Of a stretch of DNA of 64,000 nt, positions 59,401 to 64,000 are shown in pieces (positions within the stretch are counted from its first letter, which is position 1; the number at the start of each line of letters is the position of its first letter). Origin of the DNA: CAYMDJ01 sp964537525 (GTDB taxonomy: Archaea > Aenigmatarchaeota > Aenigmatarchaeia > QMZP01); contig CAZIAB010000001.1 of assembly GCA_964537525.1 (NCBI GenBank), forward strand, positions 1 to 64,000. Reading direction: 5' to 3'. The position numbers were made by a program, and so were the translations under genes. Under the pieces are notes generated by a model. The model was not told the DNA's origin and did not search any database. It saw only the letters and a list, made by a program, of their open reading frames with translations.

Positions 59401-62400
59401 GCTTCCCTCTGCCTGGTCCGTGTGGACGATTATCTCCATCTCAGGGGCATCCGTTATGTTGCACTTGAAGGTTATGTTACCCTTCTGCACGGGCTCGAAT
59501 GTGTAGTTCGTATAGCCCGTGCTGTTGGTGGTGAAGTTCTCTATGAACTGGTAAGGCTGGCTGTACCAGTGATACCAGAGATCGACGTCATAGTTCGGGA
59601 TGCCGTTCATGGATTCCGAGTCGATGACCCTGCATATGGTAGTGAAATTTATTGGGTAGGGGAGCTGCGTCCCGTTCGTTGGGTATATCCACTGGACTAT
59701 TGAGAGGCCGGAAACTATTATGGTCACGTAATCCTCGCCGGATGCGTAATAGGTCTTGCTGGCGTTGGCCTTGATTGTCCGGTTTCCGGTCGCCTGGTTG
59801 CTCAGGTTTAGCGGCCTGGAGATGCCATCGCCAAGGTAGGAGCTTTCATTCCACCAGAGAGGGTTGGTTGTCGCGGTCATGTCATTTCCCATCTCGTCTG
59901 TTACGTCAACCGTAAGCGTCACGGTCTCGTTCTTTGCGTATGCGGTGTTGTTCTCAGGGGATGTTATGTTGAGGATAAGGACGCCCCTCACCTCGAGGTA
60001 TGTTTCGTAGGTGTCGGAATCCTCTAGCCCGCTCTTGGTTGCATTGATGTATACGGTGTAGTTGCCGGGGTTGATGGTGTCAGTGACGTTATAGGTGATG
60101 TTGCAGTTGCCCACGGAATTGGTTATGCAGAAGTCTATGAAGCCGGTAGAGTTCCAGAACGTGACGTTCGCCCCTGCCGCATTGCCCACGTTGGCGTCCT
60201 TAACGTGCACGTCTATCTCTGTCTCGTGCGGGCTATAGCTGTCGTTCCTGTATATCCATGCCTCCGAGAGGTCGATGTCGTCTATCTTGAGCTGTCTCCT
60301 CACCCTTATTATGGACGTCCTGTAGCTCATGTTCGTCGTGGTGTTGTAGTAGAGAGTGCTGTCGTTGCCTATGGTGCAGGTTATGTTGTAATAGTCAGGA
60401 CTCTCGAGCCCGGTGTTCCAGTTCCACGTTGCCTCGCCAGTCCCGTCGCTGTCGTCGCTGTCCTGGTATGTGCCGTTCTTGTAGAAGGACACGTTGTATC
60501 CCGTTATTACCTGGTTGGTGTTGTTGTCCCGGACGTAGCACCTCAAGGTCACCCACGTCCCTGCATCGACCTCTGTCCCGTTCGCTGGCAGGATGTTATA
60601 GACCCAGCTCCATCCATAGACAAGGACGCTGGTCTGGTTGTTGCCCAGGTCGAAATACTGCCTCGTGGCGTTCATCCTCAGTATCTCGGAGCCGAGGACG
60701 TAGTTATAAGGAACGAGCCACGTCGAGTTATACCACCCCTGGCTCCCGTCAGTGGTGTCGTTGATAAGAATCCAGCTCTCGTTGAACCAGTAGGCATGGG
60801 AATCGCTTATCTGGTTGCCGCATTCGTCGCCTACCGTGAGGTTCAGCGTTTCCGTGACGTTCCTGTTGAGGACCTGGCCTGAGGAGGGGCTGGTGGTGTT
60901 CACGTAAAGCTGGCCGTAAACGGTGAGGGGCCTCGCCGACGCGTTCAGCGGCTGGTAGCATGAGTCTGAAGTCCCTCCAATCCAGTACTGGACCCCGACA
61001 TCGGAACCGCAGTCAGGAGGATAGTCCACAGAGCACCTCCCGCTGTCCGCGGTGGTGCAGTCCATCTCCACGGTGTAGTTGGCGTGGTCCTCTGTGACCC
61101 AGACCTTGCCGTCCGTCCCGTTGGGGTATTCTCCCTCGTCGTAATCGTAAATCACGAATTCGAGGAAGGCAGTCTGGGAGCCGAGCCTCCTTACGGTAGA
61201 GTTGGAACTGCCCAGGCTGAAGCTCACGTTGTCGGCCTCTATGGTGAAGTTGTAGGGCCCTATCTCGTCGCTGAAGTTGAACTGGTCAACCGTCATGAAC
61301 CTGTACTGGTTGACGCCCATGTCAGCGCACGTGAACTCCTGGTAGAAGTATACGTATTTCCCGATGAGGTTGTTCTTGTAGGTCTCGTTTATAAGAGTCC
61401 AGTTGGTCCAGTCCCCGGCAGTCTGGTTCCATATCCTCTTCCACAGGGTCACGTTGTTGTAGTTGCCGTCATTGTCGGTCACCCTCACGGCAAAGGTGAA
61501 CGTCCTTCCCCAGCCGTCAAGCGTCGGGCTGACGCTCGGGTTGGAGAGCACAGGGGCAAGCCCGAGGAAGAACTTGTTGATATAGAAGGACTCGTTGTTC
61601 CCGTAGAAGGTCTTGGAAACCACCATGCTCAGGTTATACCAGCCTGTCCCCCTCGCTGTGTCGAGCCATGTAAAGTTATACCAGCCTCCGCCCTCGGACC
61701 ATGAGCCGTACGAGCTTGTGTTGTGTATCGGGTTCGTGTTGCTCCTGTTGTAGTAGTTGGGGAATATCATCATGCTGTATATGACATTCGCGTCCGCAAC
61801 CATCTCGCAGTCATCGTTTATGGTGCCGTTCATTATGACCGGCTGGCCCCAGAGGAATCCCTCGCCGTTCGGGTAATGTATTACCGGAACCAGGTTGCTC
61901 TTTATCGTAAGGTTGTATTCGCTCGAGTTGGCTGACTTGAAGCAGGTATCGTTCTGCAACCCTCCGGAGCCACCCTTCCATATCTGGTTTCCTGTCGTGT
62001 AGTTGCATTCCTGTATTGGCGCGTCCGTGGGGAAGAAGTAGCTTATGTGGCCGCTTCCGTTGGAGACCGTGGTTATTCCCGGGTCCCATGAGGTCGGGTC
62101 TGATGCGTTGGTGGTTACCCAGAAGCTCGCGTTCACGTTCGAGCCCGCGGTCATGCCCCTGTCAGTGTCCCATATGCGGAGGGAAAGCTCCTGCTCGTCG
62201 CTGCCGTTCCTCCAGACGTATTCGTCGTCTCCCATGTAATACTGGACCTGGACGTCGTCCTTCTCCACGGTGTAGTTGACGGGTGAGGTCTGGTTCTCCA
62301 GGGCAGGTATCCTCGTGTCCTGCGCGTGGAAGTAGTATTCCCATGTATCTATGTTGTTGCAGTCGGTTTCCTGCCACGAAAGTATTGCGTTCTCCGATAT

Positions 62401-64000
62401 CGGACCGTAGAGGGTGGTAGTGTTGACCGGCGAGCCCCAGAATGCCTCCCCGTATTTCCTCACGAAGAGCTCGAGCGTCACGTTGTCGAGGTCCTCGTCG
62501 GTAACGTTGACGCTGAAGTAGAACCTCTCGCCCCACCCACCCGGATTCGTGAGGGGAAGCGTATCATTGAGGACAGGGGTAGTGCTCACAAAGAAGTGGT
62601 CTGCCTGATAATCAGTTCCGTTGTAGTAGAAGTTGCTGAATGATGTGGTTGTCGTTGAATACCACCTTGCCAGCTTACCTGCCGTCCCCCAAGTGCAGTT
62701 GTAGTAACCGGTCGTCTGGTTAGTTACTGGTGTGCAGGAGAAATTCGCGCTGCTCTCGTGGGTAAGCGTGAAGGACGCGTTCACGTCCTCCCTGAACATG
62801 TCGCAGTCGTCGTCAACGAACACCTCCATGGTGACGTCCTCCACCCCCCTCTCGAAATCGTCACCTATGCTGGGCTCTGTTATGTCATTGTACAGGTTGC
62901 CCCAGATGCTCATGTTGTATTCTGGGGTGACGTTGTTGTAGTAGCACGAGTCGGTTATCTGCGCGTACCACGTCTGGTTCCCTGGCCTGTAGACAGGGAC
63001 GTCGCAGCCGGGGTCGAAGTATATGTTTGAATATCCGGAGGTGTTAGTGGTGTTGTCTGTCCCGTAGTCGTATTCAGAGCCGTTATAGGTGACGTAGAGC
63101 GTCACGTTGTAGCCGCTCCCTATCAGCTCGTTCTTTATCAGGTCCGTTATGTTGACTGTTACGAGTGCCGTCTGGGTCCCTGTCCTGTTGGCGACCGAGT
63201 GAGAGAAGACGCGCTCTATCTTCGCAATGTCTGTGGTTATGTTGGGACCGGAGACGTTGTTCGTGTAGTTCGTGTTGGTGCCGTCCATTATCTTGAAGTG
63301 GAAGAGGTTGTCGTCACCTATGTGGCTGCAGTCGAAGTTCCCAACGCTCAGGTTGCACCAGTCCCTTCCACCTATTATCGTGGTGTTGTTCATGAGTACG
63401 TAGGACGACCCTCCGTTGGTGGATACGTAGAGCTCGCAGGTCACGTTGTCCTGCTGGGTGTCCCAGATATAGGTAGAGTATTCGAAAACGTCACCCCATC
63501 CGCTCTGGTTGGGAGTCAGGCCGGTCTGGTTTATCGTGGGCGGCGTATTCAGCAGGAATATCCAATCGTCCCAGACAGTGGAGTTGCTGTTGTACCAGGG
63601 CTTGCTGGAGTTGAGCCTTATGTCCCAGTACCCGCCCATGTGGAACGAGGTGTCCCACGTGTAGTTATACCAGCCGCTTCCCTCCTCCTCAGGGGAGTAG
63701 GACTCCCATTCATCGAGGGGCGAACTGAAGGAGATGTCGGTTGCTGCGGAATCCTGCATGTCGCTCATGCCGCAGTCCGTGGTGACGTTGAACCTGGAGA
63801 TCACGGAGTCACCCACGGCAATGATGTCATCCTCATCCGGAAGTTCCAGGTTGTTCTTAAGCTGGCCGATTATGCTCATGTTGTAGCTGCTTCCGAAGGC
63901 AGGGGTGTAATAGCATTCGTCCTCGGACGTTATGTTGGCCCTGAACCTGTGCGTGCCCGCCGTGTAGAAGGGAGTGCACAAGGGGTCAAAATAGATACCC
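53497..64000 (-). CDS. Giant ectodomain fused to HerA/FtsK-like ATPase (N terminus outside window)
   Basis: At least 3,500 aa; the frame stays open to the window edge, so the internal TTG at 63981 is not a real start. About 3,090 residues are a sequon-rich ectodomain: four or five repeats of about 325-334 aa with conserved cysteines, then many CARDB/Ig-like domains, a CGDRICHDDYGESNANCPTDCP knot, a Pro and Gly/Ala hinge, and a final beta domain. One membrane helix (codons about 54610-54715) leads into about 370 cytosolic residues: Walker A GSTGAGKT about 311 residues from the end, Walker B LKLFIVYDEVHR, the IGIWLISQ strand and RANISNEIQMRTKY, as in HerA/VirB4/FtsK-type hexameric translocases. 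It ends with a helical segment after GLDVTDIEF. I know no standard name for this fusion. It probably forms a ring under the membrane carrying up to six giant stalks. Confidence 0.88.
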   Translation of the reverse strand, partial: GIYFDPLCTPFYTAGTHRFRANITSEDECYYTPAFGSSYNMSIIGQLKNNLELPDEDDIIAVGDSVISRFNVTTDCGMSDMQDSAATDISFSSPLDEWESYSPEEEGSGWYNYTWDTSFHMGGYWDIRLNSSKPWYNSNSTVWDDWIFLLNTPPTINQTGLTPNQSGWGDVFEYSTYIWDTQQDNVTCELYVSTNGGSSYVLMNNTTIIGGRDWCNLSVGNFDCSHIGDDNLFHFKIMDGTNTNYTNNVSGPNITTDIAKIERVFSHSVANRTGTQTALVTVNITDLIKNELIGSGYNVTLYVTYNGSEYDYGTDNTTNTSGYSNIYFDPGCDVPVYRPGNQTWYAQITDSCYYNNVTPEYNMSIWGNLYNDITEPSIGDDFERGVEDVTMEVFVDDDCDMFREDVNASFTLTHESSANFSCTPVTNQTTGYYNCTWGTAGKLARWYSTTTTSFSNFYYNGTDYQADHFFVSTTPVLNDTLPLTNPGGWGERFYFSVNVTDEDLDNVTLELFVRKYGEAFWGSPVNTTTLYGPISENAILSWQETDCNNIDTWEYYFHAQDTRIPALENQTSPVNYTVEKDDVQVQYYMGDDEYVWRNGSDEQELSLRIWDTDRGMTAGSNVNASFWVTTNASDPTSWDPGITTVSNGSGHISYFFPTDAPIQECNYTTGNQIWKGGSGGLQNDTCFKSANSSEYNLTIKSNLVPVIHYPNGEGFLWGQPVIMNGTINDDCEMVADANVIYSMMIFPNYYNRSNTNPIHNTSSYGSWSEGGGWYNFTWLDTARGTGWYNLSMVVSKTFYGNNESFYINKFFLGLAPVLSNPSVSPTLDGWGRTFTFAVRVTDNDGNYNNVTLWKRIWNQTAGDWTNWTLINETYKNNLIGKYVYFYQEFTCADMGVNQYRFMTVDQFNFSDEIGPYNFTIEADNVSFSLGSSNSTVRRLGSQTAFLEFVIYDYDEGEYPNGTDGKVWVTEDHANYTVEMDCTTADSGRCSVDYPPDCGSDVGVQYWIGGTSDSCYQPLNASARPLTVYGQLYVNTTSPSSGQVLNRNVTETLNLTVGDECGNQISDSHAYWFNESWILINDTTDGSQGWYNSTWLVPYNYVLGSEILRMNATRQYFDLGNNQTSVLVYGWSWVYNILPANGTEVDAGTWVTLRCYVRDNNTNQVITGYNVSFYKNGTYQDSDDSDGTGEATWNWNTGLESPDYYNITCTIGNDSTLYYNTTTNMSYRTSIIRVRRQLKIDDIDLSEAWIYRNDSYSPHETEIDVHVKDANVGNAAGANVTFWNSTGFIDFCITNSVGNCNITYNVTDTINPGNYTVYINATKSGLEDSDTYETYLEVRGVLILNITSPENNTAYAKNETVTLTVDVTDEMGNDMTATTNPLWWNESSYLGDGISRPLNLSNQATGNRTIKANASKTYYASGEDYVTIIVSGLSIVQWIYPTNGTQLPYPINFTTICRVIDSESMNGIPNYDVDLWYHWYSQPYQFIENFTTNSTGYTNYTFEPVQKGNITFKCNITDAPEMEIIVHTDQAEGSLYVRDVTPPVITNVSAIPNVSLEANLNYTNITANVTDDIGVDLVWAQIELPNGSIHNHTMTNMTPSGDLYRLTYVPLIDGEHAVTVWARDLGWEYNKNYSYAGNLSVWGKSWGRVYTTYEVLVNGITQSNDFEVDLVVNFTSEGPANMYDVELIAYDEPNDTIEINDTFQSCGDMAPWDNCTWDLHVRVPEGTPPMLIKLWVNASWTNPELTTNMSSNYTMFDVSSNPVVEITPSYLHNTTPHDKTTYIGSVTVVSSGNDAVEDIELALVDAAGNFATECPECEITIIPSTQGFLAAGYNFTVQLTAIIPAGQDPDDYWTYLRATTSNAGTDDSMINITVPLNTSWWRTPTNFTKVLALLNTSGFIGNISVYNTGNRKTAFRVYKLGNGTDLVYTEPSYFDLDKQTRRNVSVYYQILSGQQQGLYYVNLLTRNTTATPNEYGTDFYLNVTDIPPNITQVNITPMVFEVGFEVVNISARITDNFDVSTAWINVTLPNGTILKQYMSGALKPVYNVTYNGTSGGYHNISVCANDTAGLWGCTAKVPVLGAANTPMLIEPNVTYVNISDVRLYTGSSFDVNFTLSPEYARAYSVNANISIPSGWTSIPNTFSVGTIMKYSSGTGESRIYIVNGTLPGEYYVNISSNWTNLDSSAGSNTTSIIVNVLPNPMIDIVQANLSYVIMGGNSYNSTMTIQSIGNANATNITFHCLSGTVCSNFTQTYYPVNISLIEPGDYEYVNVDVGVPMMYETGQYFGTLQANASGLSTDTVTLVVNVPLNLSWLQTPPVIDVTVSHQTSGTFGYIEIQNIGNAYVILDIVKSGDIYPYIGINATRLYMPIGNYETLRINYTAPFVASFTNYSGLVTTQNVSADPPTRYTTVYLRVHPYSLNITSPTETSPTINITPGQSTWVYANVTYGGLPLNDSNYLNFTLVMRNATWSQQMTFNNLTFSNTTNLWGMNITAPNISLARGYDLNLTVIYTNYSLVLSDYETKAIIYQDPYPPLISLYVPAKVPSNSTVEIITNATDTGGVKNATLTITYPDISTQVYDMTYLYMTGDIYTFRQYFSNTSQVGVHYASTTACDYSGNCNSTNTSFEIYPAVIFHGYTKDEEKIHKPAISVDFTLFVPGESTVLFNFASNATLGGYYNETIDMRAYDIRTDFLNETATLYNTYLQDDVYNPYMFGEIPNVRLPTKSLKGVWINTSQLNYTYGTVNFTSEECYTAGTCKTNDFSLTSLGIYRCSSWVLLSGCTNATGWTRLDTDVNTSSGIVTANSTTMTGAFVLAQYICGDRICHDDYGESNANCPTDCPIIIPEPPPPAEGGGGGGAAGGAGAGAGAAAGAAGGAPQIEIDSTLIYVVLDQGDYEIHSMEIRNNRNTPITVETSVQAGSPIWDMVTIERPLITVAGGQTEQIKIKLYSMPNTAPGIYTGDIITHLVELNKTYRTPVTINVVQVPIPLLDVAIKALTKTVAPGEEFRFEVTLVNMGETATVEDIVAEYKIKNLNTDEIITTMKETVGVEQKYAFRRNITIPYETPYDRYVIEANVSYWYGTKYAFASDAFEVTELPGLLVALRNVFMSWVTYLIMFMMIPAVYGGFYAWRWWKEKHKKKSRYIFPMDMKKLPQAGKDSFLIGRIAETDVNAYMDVRQLQTHGISAGSTGAGKTVSAMIAVEELLKRKIPIIVFDPTAQWTGFLRPCRDKKMLDLYPNFGLKPTDAKRFPGRLIKITDPETSIDVRNYMVPGEITVVLIDKMDPAQLDTFVRRTISDIFKIPWPEARELKLFIVYDEVHRLLPKYGGKGGYVALERGCREFRKWGIGIWLISQVLMDFKGAIRANISNEIQMRTKYTGDIRRVKQKYGSEYASTITKLKTGTGMFQNAEFNHGKPYFIEFRPLLHDVGRLSEVEINTYVKYDTELNEIEMEVARLKSRGLDVTDIEFELKLAKDKVRQTMFTMAKTYMDSVRNRIRKIGGTIK
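59400..63990 (-). repeat. Tandem ~330-residue ectodomain repeats with conserved cysteines
   Basis: Repeat boundaries are marked by an acidic-Cys-aromatic motif: EDECYYTPAF (near 63915), DSCYYNNVTPEYNMSI (near 62945), DTCFKSANSSEYNLTI (near 61943) and DSCYQPLNASARPLTV (near 60957), spaced about 969, 1002 and 987 bases. Each is followed by a short G(Q/N)L stretch, then a second cysteine motif (TDCGM, DDCDM, DDCEM, DECGN) and later TPPxxN/PxLxxPxxxPxGWG(D/E/R). A fifth, more degenerate unit follows (59,400-60,300). The two conserved Cys per unit probably form a disulphide. Confidence 0.7.

Noticed and set aside
45139..64000. Conventional type IV secretion or conjugation locus
   Set aside because: Only the single HerA/VirB4-like ATPase domain is present; no VirB6/VirB8/VirB9-like genes, relaxase or pilin are seen in the window.
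63981..64000. True start of the giant ATPase fusion at the TTG at 63981
   Set aside because: The frame remains open to the window edge and continues a repeat unit (IYFDPLC matches IYFDPGC one repeat later), so the start lies outside.

Overview
The window is archaeal. It carries RNA polymerase subunit RpoL, an STT3/AglB oligosaccharyltransferase, SecF-SecD in the archaeal gene order, a Dph2-type diphthamide enzyme, a beta-CASP RNA-processing nuclease, a form III-like RuBisCO, a PEP synthase and a geranylgeranyl-reductase-family flavoenzyme. Many genes have an A/T-rich TATA-like box centred about 24-30 bases before the ATG, the pattern expected for leaderless archaeal transcripts. Moderate GC, dense packing with ATGA overlaps, giant Asn/Thr/Ser-rich surface proteins and a nucleotide-salvage-type RuBisCO suggest a DPANN-type lineage (Aenigmarchaeota-like). 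That assignment is inference; the phylum cannot be fixed from the sequence alone.

Region 1 (1-24.7 kb) is mostly housekeeping and central metabolism: the 3' end of a hexapeptide acyltransferase, RtcA, a beta-CASP nuclease, RuBisCO, a lone pyruvate:ferredoxin oxidoreductase gamma subunit, a RimK-like ATP-grasp ligase, Dph2, a CNNM/CorC-type membrane protein, class II HMG-CoA reductase, phosphomannomutase/phosphoglucomutase, RpoL, AglB, two unknown membrane proteins, a first surface protein, a GGR-family flavoprotein, SecF/SecD, PEP synthase and triose-phosphate isomerase. RuBisCO, PEP synthase, TPI and the POR subunit all meet at the 3-phosphoglycerate/PEP/pyruvate node.

Region 2 (24.7-34.5 kb) holds a two-gene operon of very long coiled-coil proteins (838 and 1773 aa, with internal repeats), an AT-rich intergenic stretch, an orphan gene and a MinD-type ATPase, followed by a short intergenic segment that may encode a structured RNA.

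Region 3 (34.6-45.8 kb) is a signalling and surface cluster: a P-loop-less KaiC-like protein, a double-PAS protein and a 7TM/Cache/HAMP histidine kinase in one operon; two stand-alone response regulators on the opposite strand; then a KaiC ATPase transcribed with a three-membrane-segment surface protein.

Region 4 (45.1-64 kb, minus strand) is the most striking part. A >3,500-aa polypeptide (N terminus outside the window) joins a huge, repetitive, sequon-rich ectodomain through one membrane segment to a cytosolic HerA/FtsK-like P-loop ATPase. It is followed without real gaps by a 587-aa coiled-coil protein with SHOCT-like modules, a 1972-aa surface protein whose cytosolic tail carries the same module, and a second P-loop-less KaiC-like protein. 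I read regions 2-4 as a candidate cell-surface/contact machine with an internal motor ATPase, scaffold proteins and dedicated signalling. The gene order and domains are visible; the function is inference.
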